Assembly (NCBI RefSeq): GCF_002844535.1
Contig: NZ_PJNH01000001.1
Coordinates: 434,001-498,000, forward strand
Length of the DNA: 64,000 bases
Direction: 5' to 3'
Source: Halalkalibacillus sediminis
GTDB lineage: Bacteria; Bacillota; Bacilli; Bacillales; Alkalibacillaceae
Below the pieces are notes generated by a model, which saw nothing but the letters and a program-made list of their open reading frames with translations, was not told the origin of the DNA and made no database searches. The translations under genes and the position numbers were made by a program. Below, piece after piece: positions 9,258 to 18,679 of this stretch (position 1 is its first letter; every line of letters starts with the position of its first letter).

Positions 9258-9815
9258 ATGGAGCAAACATTCCATGCAACGACCATTTTTGCTGTCCAAC
9301 ACGATGGCCAAGCTGCTATGAGTGGTGATGGACAAGTTACATTTGGAAATGCTGTAGTCATGAAACATAAAGCTCGAAAGGTAAGAAAACTTTTCAATGG
9401 TAAAGTATTGGCCGGTTTTGCTGGTTCAGTAGCTGATGCTTTTACATTATTTGAAAAATTTGAAGCATACCTTGAAAAATATAATGGCCAATTAGACCGT
9501 GCAGCAGTTGAATTAGCTAAAGAATGGCGTAGCGATAAAGTGTTACGAAGATTAGAAGCTATGCTGATTGTAATGAATCAAGACACCATGCTACTCGTAT
9601 CTGGAACCGGCGAAGTGATTGAGCCTGATGATCAGATATTAGCGATAGGCTCTGGTGGCCATTATGCTCTCAGTGCCGGAAGAGCTCTTAAGAGATACTC
9701 AAGTGAACAGTCAGCAGAAGGAATTGCTAAAGCAGCTTTAGAAATCGCAGGAGAAATTTGCGTATATACGAATGATCAAATCGTAGTCGAAACTTTAGAT
9801 AGTAAAGGAGATTAG
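9258..9815 (+). CDS. hslV: ATP-dependent protease peptidase subunit HslV (ClpQ/CodW)
   Basis: The peptidase subunit of the HslUV two-component protease. It has 185 residues with motifs [41 protein letters not shown] and [17 protein letters not shown] (each family-typical; split here only by commas). The start is ATG 9258, since homologues begin a few residues before [10 protein letters not shown]. The N-terminus reads MEQTFHATT. The Thr pair aligned with the E. coli catalytic Thr lies at residues 8-9 behind a short leader, and unlike B. subtilis ClpQ there is no Ser at position 2. It lies 5 bases before hslU. Confidence 0.95.
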   Translation: MEQTFHATTIFAVQHDGQAAMSGDGQVTFGNAVVMKHKARKVRKLFNGKVLAGFAGSVADAFTLFEKFEAYLEKYNGQLDRAAVELAKEWRSDKVLRRLEAMLIVMNQDTMLLVSGTGEVIEPDDQILAIGSGGHYALSAGRALKRYSSEQSAEGIAKAALEIAGEICVYTNDQIVVETLDSKGD

Positions 9816-9820
9816 AATAT

Positions 9821-11215
9821 ATGAGCACGAAAGCGACCCCAAGACAGCTCGTTGAACAATTGGATGAGTATGTCATTGGTCAAAATGATGCGAAAAAGGC
9901 TTTGTCTGTTGCCATTAGGAACCGATATCGCAGATTACAAATGCCTGAAGAAATACGAAACGAGATCGTCCCTAAAAATATTTTAATGATCGGACCTACT
10001 GGAGTTGGTAAAACTGAATTAGCTAGAAGATTAGCTAAGTTAGTTGGAGCTCCATTCGTTAAAGTGGAAGCGACGAAATTCACCGAAGTCGGTTATGTCG
10101 GTCGTGATGTAGAGTCTATGGTACGTGACTTAGTAGACACTAGCGTCAGAATGATTAAAGAAGAAAAAATGTTACAGATCCAGGACCAAGCAAGGGAAAT
10201 GGCTAATAAGCGCATAGTCAAGCTACTTGTACCTGAGAAAAAGAAGAACAACCAACAGATGAAAAATCCGCTTGAAATGTTATTCAATCAACAACAGGAG
10301 CAACAAACTACTTCGAATACAGATGATACAGATGAAGTGGCTACAAAGCGTAAACAAATTCGCCAACAGTTAGATAATGGGGAATTAGAAGAACGCATGG
10401 TAACAGTTGAAGTCGAAGAACAACAATCATCTATGTTTGATATGCTACAGGGTTCTGGTATGGAACAGATGGGGATGAATTTTCAAGATGCATTCAATCA
10501 GTTCATGCCTAAGAACAAAAAGAAACGTCGCTTACCAGTTAAGGAAGCACGAGAAGTATTAACCCAAGTAGAAGCTCAGAAAATGATCGACATGGATGAA
10601 GTGCACCAACTTGCAATTGAACAAGCTGAACAGTCAGGAATCATCTTTATTGATGAAATTGATAAAGTATGCGGCAAAGAGGAACGCCAAGGGAATGTTT
10701 CGAGAGAAGGTGTTCAAAGAGACATCTTACCTATCGTGGAAGGTTCCACAGTGGTTACGAAATATGGAGCGGTCAAAACGGACTACATGTTATTTATAGC
10801 TGCAGGTGCATTCCACATGGCCAAGCCTAGTGATTTAATACCTGAATTACAGGGTAGGTTTCCTATAAGGGTCGAATTAAGTAAATTGATCATCGAAGAT
10901 TTTGTGAATATATTGACCGAACCATCAAATGCAATCATCAAACAATATTCAGCACTGATTGAAGCCGAAGGGGTTAAACTGAACTTCACAGATGATGCGA
11001 TCAAGCGAATTGCGGAAATAGCTTTCGAAGTCAATCAGGACACTGATAATATCGGAGCTCGTAGGTTGCACACAATTATGGAAAAGTTATTGGAAGACTT
11101 ATCATTTGAAGCGCCAGATATTAATATGGAAAAAGTAGATATTACAGCTTCATATGTGGATGAAAAGTTAGCTTCAATTGTGAAAAATAAAGATTTGTCA
11201 CAATTCATTTTATAA
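9821..11215 (+). CDS. hslU: ATP-dependent protease ATPase subunit HslU (ClpY/CodX)
   Basis: The AAA+ unfoldase that feeds substrates into HslV. It has 464 residues. Walker A is GPTGVGKT at about 58-65. The I-domain insertion (about 110-240) is Gln/Lys-rich. Walker B is IIFIDEID at about 271-279. The arginine-finger and sensor region follows ([32 protein letters not shown]). The C-terminal tail SQFIL is the type that inserts into HslV. AAAGGAG precedes ATG 9821. Confidence 0.96.
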   Translation: MSTKATPRQLVEQLDEYVIGQNDAKKALSVAIRNRYRRLQMPEEIRNEIVPKNILMIGPTGVGKTELARRLAKLVGAPFVKVEATKFTEVGYVGRDVESMVRDLVDTSVRMIKEEKMLQIQDQAREMANKRIVKLLVPEKKKNNQQMKNPLEMLFNQQQEQQTTSNTDDTDEVATKRKQIRQQLDNGELEERMVTVEVEEQQSSMFDMLQGSGMEQMGMNFQDAFNQFMPKNKKKRRLPVKEAREVLTQVEAQKMIDMDEVHQLAIEQAEQSGIIFIDEIDKVCGKEERQGNVSREGVQRDILPIVEGSTVVTKYGAVKTDYMLFIAAGAFHMAKPSDLIPELQGRFPIRVELSKLIIEDFVNILTEPSNAIIKQYSALIEAEGVKLNFTDDAIKRIAEIAFEVNQDTDNIGARRLHTIMEKLLEDLSFEAPDINMEKVDITASYVDEKLASIVKNKDLSQFIL

Positions 11216-11244
11216 ATTAGATTAATTAATCAGGAGGAATCAAT

Positions 11245-12021
11245 ATGAATTTATTAGAAAAAGCAAGAACGATTAATTCAATGTTACAAAAAACACAAGG
11301 GAAAGCAGTTAACTTCAATGATATGTCTGCTACATTGAGAGACGTAATTGAAGCAAATGTTTTTGTTCTCAGCCGTAGAGGTAAGCTACTAGGATTCGCA
11401 ATTAAGCAAGAGATTGAAAATGAGCGAATGAAAGAAATGCTAGAAGCTCGTCAGTTTCCTGAAGAATATACGAACAATCTCTTTAACATTACCGAAACGA
11501 CAGCTAACGTAGATATCAACAGTGAGTACACAGCGTTCCCTGTTGAAAACAAAGACTTATTCAAAAACGGGCTTACAACATTACTACCTATCATAGGTGG
11601 TGGTGAACGCCTAGGTACTTTAATCATTAGTCGACTGGAAGATTCGTTTGATGAAGATGATCTATTGCTTGGAGAATACGGTGCAACTGTTGTAGGGATG
11701 GAAATACTACACCAGAAAGCTGAAGAGATCGAAGAGGAAGCTAGAAGTAAAGCTGTGGTTCAAATGGCAATCAATTCACTTTCCTATAGTGAGCTTGAGG
11801 CAATCGAGCATATCTTTGAAGAACTTGAAGGAAATGAAGGATTACTCGTAGCTAGTAAAATCGCAGATAGAGTTGGAATTACACGTTCTGTAATCGTCAA
11901 CGCTTTAAGAAAGTTAGAAAGTGCTGGCGTCATTGAATCCAGATCATTAGGAATGAAGGGTACTTATATCAAGGTACTCAATGATAAATTCCTAGTAGAA
12001 TTGAATAACCAAAAGTTTTAA
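11245..12021 (+). CDS. codY: GTP/branched-chain-amino-acid-sensing transcriptional repressor CodY
   Basis: CodY is the nutrient-sensing regulator of low-GC Gram-positives. It binds isoleucine, leucine and valine, and GTP, and represses stationary-phase genes when nutrients are plentiful. It has 258 residues. The N-terminal GAF domain (about 1-155) begins [15 protein letters not shown]. The C-terminal winged helix-turn-helix lies at about 203-245, with [20 protein letters not shown]. The operon ends with a strong terminator, and the next operon (fla/che) carries a CodY box 260 bases downstream. Confidence 0.97.
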   Translation: MNLLEKARTINSMLQKTQGKAVNFNDMSATLRDVIEANVFVLSRRGKLLGFAIKQEIENERMKEMLEARQFPEEYTNNLFNITETTANVDINSEYTAFPVENKDLFKNGLTTLLPIIGGGERLGTLIISRLEDSFDEDDLLLGEYGATVVGMEILHQKAEEIEEEARSKAVVQMAINSLSYSELEAIEHIFEELEGNEGLLVASKIADRVGITRSVIVNALRKLESAGVIESRSLGMKGTYIKVLNDKFLVELNNQKF

Positions 12022-12029
12022 TTAGTTGT

Positions 12030-12071
12030 AAAAATAAGGGTTAGTCTAAATAGACTAGCCCTTTTATTTTT
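12030..12071 (+). terminator. Intrinsic terminator after codY
   Basis: A long stem (AAGGGTTAGTCTA with TAGACTAGCCCTT) flanked by A-rich and T-rich runs. It ends the xerC-codY operon. Confidence 0.92.
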
Positions 12072-12198
12072 GCATAAGTATACTGATTCGTTTCTAAGAT
12101 ATTTTTTATAGGGGTTTTTTAATAAAACCATCATTATGTACTAGGTATATATAATTATTTCGACAATTATTGCTAAAAATAACTAGTAGGTATGTCAT

Positions 12199-12226
12199 TT
12201 GAGGGAATTTTATGTAATAATATAAA
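12199..12226 (+). promoter_or_regulatory. Candidate sigma-A promoter of the fla/che operon
   Basis: TTGAGG at 12199-12204, a 16-base spacer and TATAAA at 12221-12226, about 100 bases before flgB. A second possibility is TTGTTG (12275-12280) and TATAAA (12296-12301), with a 15-base spacer that is exactly the CodY box. No convincing sigma-D promoter (TAAA, about 15 bases, GCCGATAT) was found. The gap 12072-12324 has no gene. Confidence 0.4.
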
Positions 12227-12280
12227 CGACAAAATGTAATCTTTCTGTAATGAATCTTCAATTTTTGTTTAATCTTGTTG

Positions 12281-12295
12281 AATTTTCTGATATTT
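12281..12295 (+). promoter_or_regulatory. CodY-binding box upstream of flgB
   Basis: AATTTTCTGATATTT matches the CodY consensus AATTTTCWGAAAATT at 13 of 15 positions, with the left half and centre perfect. It lies 30 bases before the flgB start. CodY repression of the fla/che operon is known in B. subtilis; here it is inferred from the site and the neighbouring codY. Confidence 0.65.
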
Positions 12296-12324
12296 TATAA
12301 ATGTGTGATATAGGGAGGGTTCAT

Positions 12325-12714
12325 ATGGATCTGTTTGGTAAATCAACACAAAATTTACAAAGAGCACTTGATTATTCTTCTCTTAAGAACCAAACGATTG
12401 CTCATAACATAGCGAATGTTGATACCCCAGGTTATAAAGCAAAAGATGTTAAATTTGATCAGTTTTTGAACGAAGCAAGTAGCCGTTTGGAAGCAAATCG
12501 TACACATGCGAAACATCTTCCCTTTGATCAAATGGAACAAAGCTTTTCAGTAAAAGCAAGACAGAACGTTACATATAACCACAACGGAAATAGTGTAGAT
12601 CTTGATAAAGAAATGTCTGAGTTAGCGAAAAACCAATTGTACTATGAGGCAGTTACGGAACGTATTAACGGTAAATTCAATACGATTAAAACTGTTCTTG
12701 GAGGAGGGAGTTAA
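12325..12714 (+). CDS. flgB: Flagellar proximal rod protein FlgB
   Basis: A proximal rod subunit of the flagellar basal body, exported by the flagellar type III system. It has 129 residues. The N-terminal rod signature is ALDYSSLKNQTIAHNIANVDTPGYKAKD, and the C-terminus has the paired heptad-like segment shared by rod and hook proteins. ATG 12325 has GGGAGG just upstream; the in-frame ATG 12301 has none. It is the first gene of the fla/che operon and lies 2 bases before flgC. Confidence 0.95.
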   Translation: MDLFGKSTQNLQRALDYSSLKNQTIAHNIANVDTPGYKAKDVKFDQFLNEASSRLEANRTHAKHLPFDQMEQSFSVKARQNVTYNHNGNSVDLDKEMSELAKNQLYYEAVTERINGKFNTIKTVLGGGS

Positions 12715-12716
12715 GA

Positions 12717-13172
12717 ATGACAATTTTTCATGGCATGAATACTAGTGGAAGTGCTTTAACGGCGAACCGCTTTAAAATGGATGTTATTTCTTCCAATCTT
12801 GCAAATGCAGAAACAACGAGGGCAAGGGTAGACGAAAATGGAGATTGGCAGCCATATCGTCGGAAATTAGTAAATCAGGAATCACGTGATGGAAAATTCG
12901 ACTCTTTCCTTCAACAAGCGATGAATCGTACTAACACACCAGGTACCGGTGTAAGAATCGATTCTGTGACTGAGGACCAAACGCCCTTTAAGCAGGTTTT
13001 CAATCCTGATCACCCAGATGCAGACGAAGATGGTTACGTAGCAATGCCTAATGTTGATCCTTTAAAAGAAATGATCAACCTGATGAGTACTACACGTGCT
13101 TATGAAGCGAATGTGACAGCTTTGAACGCTTCAAAAGGTATGTTGATGAAGTCATTAGAGATTGGTAGATAA
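12717..13172 (+). CDS. flgC: Flagellar proximal rod protein FlgC
   Basis: A rod subunit with the N-terminal motif SGSALTANRFKMDVISSNLANAETTRA and the C-terminal motif MINLMSTTRAYEANVTALNASKGMLMKSLEIGR (each conserved in FlgC). It has 151 residues. The ribosome site GGAGGGAG overlaps the end of flgB, so translation is probably coupled. Confidence 0.95.
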   Translation: MTIFHGMNTSGSALTANRFKMDVISSNLANAETTRARVDENGDWQPYRRKLVNQESRDGKFDSFLQQAMNRTNTPGTGVRIDSVTEDQTPFKQVFNPDHPDADEDGYVAMPNVDPLKEMINLMSTTRAYEANVTALNASKGMLMKSLEIGR

Positions 13173-13184
13173 GGAGATTAAATC

Positions 13185-13493
13185 ATGGACCCTATTCAAA
13201 GTTCATTCTTTCAAGCAAATAATCAACAAATAAATGGTATGAAAGCTTCCAAGGTCACTCCAAGTGAAGCGCATCAAAATTTTGCTAACCAATTAAAATC
13301 TGCGATTGATAATGTGAACCGTACTCAGAATGAGTCGACTCTGAAAACAGAGGAGCTTGTGCGGGGAGAAGCAAAAGATTTACATGATGTCATGATTACT
13401 GCTCAAAAAGCGAGTATTACGGTACAAACTGCTACTGAAATGCAAAATAAAGCTATTGAGGCTTATCGTCAAGTCATGAGAATGCAAATATAA
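13185..13493 (+). CDS. fliE: Flagellar hook-basal body protein FliE
   Basis: A small (102-residue) periplasm-equivalent adaptor between the MS ring and the rod, exported through the flagellar gate. The C-terminal half carries the family signature LHDVMITAQKASITVQTATEMQNKAIEAYRQVMRMQI (conserved helix pair; split here by function only). AAGGAG lies upstream. The 51-base gap to fliF holds no feature beyond the fliF ribosome site. Confidence 0.94.
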   Translation: MDPIQSSFFQANNQQINGMKASKVTPSEAHQNFANQLKSAIDNVNRTQNESTLKTEELVRGEAKDLHDVMITAQKASITVQTATEMQNKAIEAYRQVMRMQI

Positions 13494-13544
13494 TACAACC
13501 GTTCATTCAATGGGATGAAATGAATTTAAAGTCGGGGGACTACA

Positions 13545-15125
13545 ATGAATGAAACAGTTAATAAATACCGAAGTCAAATAACCGAGTTCTGGAAAACACG
13601 AACCAATATACAAAAATCCGGTATCATAGGTGGAGTCCTTGCTATAATCATCTTGATCGTTGCTGTGACCTTCATGGCATCGAGCCCTCGGATGGTGCCA
13701 CTATATAGCAATCTGTCGCTACAGGAAGCTGGACAATTGAAAACAGAACTAGATGAACAAGGTATTACATATGAAATAGAAAATGGTGGCAGCACAATAC
13801 TTGTCCCGGAAGCCCAATCAGATGGGCTACTGGTAGATTTCGCATCAAGAGGGATACCTAATAGTGGTAATATTGATTATTCTTTCTTCAGTGATAATGT
13901 CTCATGGGGAATGACAGATGAAGAAAGACAGATAATCGAAGTTGACGCGATGCAAACGGAATTGTCTCAATTAATTCAAAACATAGAAGGGATCTCAGAC
14001 GCTCGAGTATTAATCAACCGAGCACGAGAAACTATCTTTGTCGGAGAAGAACAAGAGCAGTCATCTGCTTCCATAGTTTTGAGCACTGATTATGGTTATG
14101 AATTTAATCAAAATCAAGTTCAAGGTCTCTATCATTTAGTTTCAAAAGCTGTACCAAACCTCTCACCAGAAGATATCGTCATAATGAACCAATATTTTGA
14201 GTATTATGATCTCGATGGTTCGGGAGGGCAAGGATCTGGAAGTACATACGCGGAACATCAACAGATAAAGAAAGATATTGAAAAAGATATTCAAAGGCGA
14301 GTACAAAAATTGCTGGGTACAATGATTGGCCAGGATAAAGTAGTTGTTTCCGTTACAACTGACGTAGATTTTGCTCAAGAAAATAGAGTCGAAGAAATAG
14401 TGGAGCCTGTTGATATGGAGTCTATGGAAGGTTTGCCAGTAAGTGTCGATCGTATAACTGAAACATATACAGGTTACGACGGGAATCAAATGGTAGAAGG
14501 TGAAGGTGACATTCCAGAACTGCCAGCTACCGAAGATCAGGAAGAGCTATCAGAGTACGAAATGGTAAGAGAAACGATTAATAATGAATTCAATCGAATT
14601 CGTAGTGAAATCGTGGAAAGTCCATACGAAGTCAGAGATTTAGGAATTCAAGTGGCTGTTGATAATACGGTTGAAGAAAACAATGAAGTCGTTACTTTGA
14701 ACGAAGCTGAGCAGGTGGCTGTGGAGGAAGATATTCAGTCAATTTTATCTTCAGTCATTCAAACATCTATTTCTTCAAACGTTGAAGATTTGAATCCAGC
14801 AGATAAAGTTTCTATCGTATTCCAAGAGTTTTCAGGAACTCCTGATTTCGGAGATAGACCAACAGGAATACCTACTTGGTTTTATATTGTAGGAGCTATT
14901 TTAATCCTAGCCATTGTAGTCTTAGTATTCTTCCTGCTTAGAAATAGAGATAGAAGAGTTGATTCAGAAGAAGTAGTACAAACTGAAACTACTGAAATTG
15001 AGGATTACTCCATGGAAGAAAATCAATCAGAATCAACCATCAGGAGAAAAAGATTAGAGAATCTAGCGAAAGAAAAACCTGATGAATTTGCGAAACTACT
15101 AAGAACTTGGATTAGTGAGGATTAG
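13545..15125 (+). CDS. fliF: Flagellar MS-ring protein FliF
   Basis: Forms the membrane-embedded MS ring on which the motor is built. It has 526 residues. The first membrane segment is at about 26-46, and ring-building motifs fill the external domain (LYSNLSLQEAG, VPEAQSDGLLVDFASRGIPNSG, and NLSPEDIVIMNQ). A Gly/Ser-rich linker sits near 225. The second membrane segment is at about 445-467, and the cytoplasmic tail ends EKPDEFAKLLRTWISED, the conserved FliG-binding peptide. GGGGGA precedes ATG 13545. Confidence 0.96.
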   Translation: MNETVNKYRSQITEFWKTRTNIQKSGIIGGVLAIIILIVAVTFMASSPRMVPLYSNLSLQEAGQLKTELDEQGITYEIENGGSTILVPEAQSDGLLVDFASRGIPNSGNIDYSFFSDNVSWGMTDEERQIIEVDAMQTELSQLIQNIEGISDARVLINRARETIFVGEEQEQSSASIVLSTDYGYEFNQNQVQGLYHLVSKAVPNLSPEDIVIMNQYFEYYDLDGSGGQGSGSTYAEHQQIKKDIEKDIQRRVQKLLGTMIGQDKVVVSVTTDVDFAQENRVEEIVEPVDMESMEGLPVSVDRITETYTGYDGNQMVEGEGDIPELPATEDQEELSEYEMVRETINNEFNRIRSEIVESPYEVRDLGIQVAVDNTVEENNEVVTLNEAEQVAVEEDIQSILSSVIQTSISSNVEDLNPADKVSIVFQEFSGTPDFGDRPTGIPTWFYIVGAILILAIVVLVFFLLRNRDRRVDSEEVVQTETTEIEDYSMEENQSESTIRRKRLENLAKEKPDEFAKLLRTWISED

Positions 15126-15136
15126 GGGGTTCAAGT

Positions 15137-16150
15137 ATGCCTGTACAAAATAAAGAACTATCAGGAAAACAGAAAGCAGCCGTACTTCTAATTTCTTTGG
15201 GCCCGGATGTTTCAGCTCAAGTTTATAAACACTTAACAGAAGAGGAGATTGAGCAACTCACTTTAGAGATATCATCTGTTAAAAAAGTGGAGTCCGGTCG
15301 TAAAGAAGAGATTTTAGAACAATTTCATCAAATTGCTTTAGCACAGGATTATATATCACAAGGTGGTATCAACTATGCAAAGACTGTTCTTGAAAAAGCG
15401 TTAGGTGAAGGTCAAGCAGGTAATATCATCAATCGTCTTACCTCATCTTTGCAGGTTCGACCTTTTGATTTTGCAAGACAAGCTGATCCGACACAAATTT
15501 ATAACTTTATTCAGAATGAGCATCCACAAACAATTGCACTTATTCTTTCTTATTTAGATTCCGAGCAAGCTGCTCAGATATTATCAGAATTGCCACAGGA
15601 AACTCAGTCTGATATTGCAAGAAGAATAGCAGTAATGGATTCAGCTTCGCCAGAGGTAATCAATGAAGTCGAAAATTTGTTGGAAAAGAAATTATCAACT
15701 ACTGTATCTCAGGATTATAATGAGACAGGTGGAGTCGAATCCATTGTTCAAATCTTAAATGGTGTCGATCGCTCAACTGAGCGCACTATTTTAGACGAAC
15801 TAGAAATGCAAGATCCGGATTTAGCAGAGGAAATCAAGAAACGTATGTTTGTGTTCGAAGATGTTGTTACTTTAGACAACCGCGCGATTCAAAGAGTTAT
15901 CAGAGATGTTGAAAATGAAGACCTGATGTTATCTCTTAAAGTGTCAAGTGAAGAAGTTAAAGATGTATTATTCAAGAACATGTCGAATCGAATGGCAGAA
16001 ACCATCAAGGATGAAATGGAATTCATGGGACCTGTTCGTTTGAAGGATGTTGAAGAAGCACAAACAAGAATTGTCGGAACAATTCGTCGCTTAGAAGAAA
16101 TGGGCGAAATTGTCATAGCTCGTGGCGGAGGTGACGATATCATTGTCTAA
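15137..16150 (+). CDS. fliG: Flagellar motor switch protein FliG
   Basis: A C-ring rotor protein that contacts FliF at its N-terminus and the stator at its C-terminus. It has 337 residues, typical for the family. The middle domain has the EHPQTIALILSYL motif, and the torque domain has VTLDNRAIQRVIRDVENEDL with charged residues for stator contact. Its last codons contain the ribosome site and start of fliH. Confidence 0.96.
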   Translation: MPVQNKELSGKQKAAVLLISLGPDVSAQVYKHLTEEEIEQLTLEISSVKKVESGRKEEILEQFHQIALAQDYISQGGINYAKTVLEKALGEGQAGNIINRLTSSLQVRPFDFARQADPTQIYNFIQNEHPQTIALILSYLDSEQAAQILSELPQETQSDIARRIAVMDSASPEVINEVENLLEKKLSTTVSQDYNETGGVESIVQILNGVDRSTERTILDELEMQDPDLAEEIKKRMFVFEDVVTLDNRAIQRVIRDVENEDLMLSLKVSSEEVKDVLFKNMSNRMAETIKDEMEFMGPVRLKDVEEAQTRIVGTIRRLEEMGEIVIARGGGDDIIV

Positions 16151-16925
16151 CCTTAATCGTTTAAAAGAAGAATCAAATCAGGGTGGCAAAGTGATTCGTA
16201 TAAAACCGGTTATACCGCGAGCAGAACAAAATGATAGTAGTGGTGCACCCGATGATAAGAATGTTGAAGAAGACATTCAACAGAGGTTGTTAGATGCACA
16301 GAAAGAATTGGAAGAAGCAGAGAAAAAAGCTGCACAGATGATAGATGAAGCGAATCAACAAATTGAGCAAAATAAAAAAGACTTGGAAAAAGAAATTGAA
16401 CAGAAGCTAAATGATGCTAGTCAAGAAGGCTATGAAAAAGGGTTCCAAAAAGGTATGAATGAAGCTGAGACTACATATGAGAACTTACTCCAAGAGGCGA
16501 ATGACTTAGTAGACGAAACGAAGACTTTTTACTTTGAGAAACTTTCAGGTGCAGAGGAAGATATTTTGAAACTTGCACTCAACTCAGCTAACAAAATCGT
16601 TCAACAGCGTTTGGAAGAAGACGAGTCGTCCTTTGTAGAGATTATAAAACACGCAGTACAAGAAGTGATGAACCACTCAGAAATCTCTGTTTATGTAAAT
16701 CCAGATAGTTATCAATTTGTATTGAAACATCAGGATAGTATTGAACAAATCATTCCAGGACACGGAAAGTTATGGATTTATCCGAAGAGGGACCTTCCCG
16801 AATATGGCTGTTTGATTGAGTCACCTTATGGAACGATTGATGCCAGTGTTGACACGCAGCTCAAGGAATTAGAGAAGCAACTTAATAACTTATTAAAAGG
16901 GGAAGCTTCTAGTGAAACTTCTTAA
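16143..16925 (+). CDS. fliH: Flagellar assembly protein FliH (TTG start inside fliG)
   Basis: The regulator of the export ATPase FliI, linking it to the C-ring. Seen: a central coiled coil (about 35-110) rich in Glu, Lys and Gln, and a C-terminal domain resembling V/F-ATPase peripheral-stalk subunits (about 130-250). The start is decided by the ribosome site: GGAGGTGA at 16127-16134 sits 8 bases before TTG 16143, giving MSNLNRLKEE and 260 residues. Earlier GTG codons at 16122 and 16131 fall in the ribosome site itself. It overlaps the fliG end by 8 bases. Confidence 0.88.
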   Translation: MSNLNRLKEESNQGGKVIRIKPVIPRAEQNDSSGAPDDKNVEEDIQQRLLDAQKELEEAEKKAAQMIDEANQQIEQNKKDLEKEIEQKLNDASQEGYEKGFQKGMNEAETTYENLLQEANDLVDETKTFYFEKLSGAEEDILKLALNSANKIVQQRLEEDESSFVEIIKHAVQEVMNHSEISVYVNPDSYQFVLKHQDSIEQIIPGHGKLWIYPKRDLPEYGCLIESPYGTIDASVDTQLKELEKQLNNLLKGEASSETS

Positions 16926-18231
16926 TCTATTAGATTCTATAGAATCAAAAAGCCTCATGAAGAGATATGGAAAAATCTATCGTAATGTCGGCTTATTGAT
17001 CGAATCAAAGGGACCCGAAGTTAAATTAGGAGATGTCTGCTATATTTATCCGAAGTCCACAGGTGAAAAAATTAAAGCTGAAGTTGTTGGCTTTCAAAAC
17101 GAACATGTCTTATTGATGCCATATGAGCAAACCAATCAAATTGGACCTGATAGTTTAGTAGAATCTACAAACCGTTCATTATCTGTACAGGTTGGACGCT
17201 CCCTAATAGGACAAGTATTAGATGGTTTAGGACAACCCTTGGTAGATTCAAAACTCCCAAGTGGATTGACTGAGTACAGTACGGTTCGTAAACCACCCAA
17301 TCCGCTTGCTAGGAAGCCGATAACTGAACAAGTATCCACTGGAATTAAAGCAATCGATAGTTGTATTACGGTTGGAAGAGGTCAGAGGGTAGGGATATTT
17401 GCTGGTAGTGGTGTTGGTAAAAGTACACTACTGGGGATGCTTGCTAAGAGCAGTGATGCTGATATTAACGTATTTGCTTTACTCGGTGAAAGAGGCAGAG
17501 AGGTAAGAGAGTTCATTGAACATGAGTTAGGTCCCGAAGGATTGAAGAAATCTATCATAATTGTTGCTACTTCAGACCAACCAGCTCTACAACGAATTAA
17601 AGGTGCCTATACTGCAACAGCCATATGTGAATACTTCAGAGACCAGGGTTATCACGTCAATTTGATGATGGATTCATTAACAAGAATAGCAATGGCACAG
17701 AGGGAAATCGGACTTGCTAGTGGAGAGCCACCTACAACTAAAGGTTATACTCCAAGCGTCTTTGCTATCTTGCCACAACTATTGGAACGGACGGGCAACG
17801 GTGACCAGGGAAGTATCACAGCCTTTTATACGGTGCTAGTAGACGGGGATGACATGGATGAACCGATTGCAGATGCTGTGAGAGGGTTGTTAGATGGACA
17901 TTTAGTTCTTGACCGCTCGCTTGCAGAAAGGGGTCAGTACCCGGCAATTAACGTATTGAAATCAGTTAGCCGTCTAATGCCTAAAATCGTGTCTCAGGAG
18001 CATTTACAAGCAAATTACAGGCTCCGTTCATTACTTTCTACATATGAAGAAAACAGAGAATTGATTCAAATTGGAGCTTACAAAACAGGCTCTTCTTCAA
18101 AAATAGACGAAGCTATTCATTATCAACCTAAGTTGATGAAGTTTTTAGCTCAATCAATCGGTGAATCACAAGAAAGGACAGTGACTGTGGATAATCTAAT
18201 TCAAATGTTGTCGGATGGTGAGCAAAGATGA
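16912..18231 (+). CDS. fliI: Flagellum-specific export ATPase FliI
   Basis: The hexameric ATPase at the entrance of the flagellar type III export gate. It has 439 residues. The Walker A motif is AGSGVGKS at about 164-171, Walker B is in VNLMMDSLTRIAMAQREIGLA, and the ATPase signature PPTTKGYTPSVFAILPQLLER is present. It starts with GTG 16912, with AGGGG upstream, overlapping the fliH end by 14 bases, and its stop overlaps fliJ by four. Confidence 0.96.
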   Translation: MKLLNLLDSIESKSLMKRYGKIYRNVGLLIESKGPEVKLGDVCYIYPKSTGEKIKAEVVGFQNEHVLLMPYEQTNQIGPDSLVESTNRSLSVQVGRSLIGQVLDGLGQPLVDSKLPSGLTEYSTVRKPPNPLARKPITEQVSTGIKAIDSCITVGRGQRVGIFAGSGVGKSTLLGMLAKSSDADINVFALLGERGREVREFIEHELGPEGLKKSIIIVATSDQPALQRIKGAYTATAICEYFRDQGYHVNLMMDSLTRIAMAQREIGLASGEPPTTKGYTPSVFAILPQLLERTGNGDQGSITAFYTVLVDGDDMDEPIADAVRGLLDGHLVLDRSLAERGQYPAINVLKSVSRLMPKIVSQEHLQANYRLRSLLSTYEENRELIQIGAYKTGSSSKIDEAIHYQPKLMKFLAQSIGESQERTVTVDNLIQMLSDGEQR

Positions 18232-18674
18232 GTTCAACCCAATCTTTTGAAAAAATCCAGCAATTAAAAGAAAAAGAATTAGAAGATGCCCAAGTTCGAT
18301 ATAATCGTTCTATTGACCATTTTGAAACGGTAGCGACAGATCTTTATGACCTTCTTAAAAACAAGGAGTCTGCAGTAACACATTTTAATGAACAGATTTC
18401 TAAACGGTCTAAGGGGTTTGAAATTCACTCAGCCAATCAATATCTACAAACTTTCCAGACGAAAGAGCAAGAACTTCAAATGAAAGTGCATCAGGCTAGA
18501 GTGAATATGCAGCAAAAACAGGATGCTTTAAATGAGGCTCTTCAAGAAGTGAAAAAACTTGAAACGATTATTGATCATAAAAAATATTTAGCTGATCAAC
18601 TAGAGAAGAAAAATGAAAATAAATTTTTAGATGAGATTTCTGTACAACAGTATTTCAGAGAGATGAATAGGTGA
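18228..18674 (+). CDS. fliJ: Flagellar export chaperone FliJ
   Basis: A 148-residue protein that is almost wholly alpha-helical coiled coil, as expected for the FliJ stalk that sits in the FliI hexamer and activates the export gate. Identification rests on its coiled-coil composition, length and fixed position after fliI rather than on sharp motifs. It overlaps fliI by ATGA. Confidence 0.88.
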   Translation: MSSTQSFEKIQQLKEKELEDAQVRYNRSIDHFETVATDLYDLLKNKESAVTHFNEQISKRSKGFEIHSANQYLQTFQTKEQELQMKVHQARVNMQQKQDALNEALQEVKKLETIIDHKKYLADQLEKKNENKFLDEISVQQYFREMNR

Positions 18675-18679
18675 TAGAT

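Noticed and set aside
12286-12293. Sigma-D -10-like TCTGATAT before flgB
   Set aside because: Only 6 of 8 bases match GCCGATAT and no TAAA lies about 15 bases upstream. The sequence is better explained as part of the CodY box.
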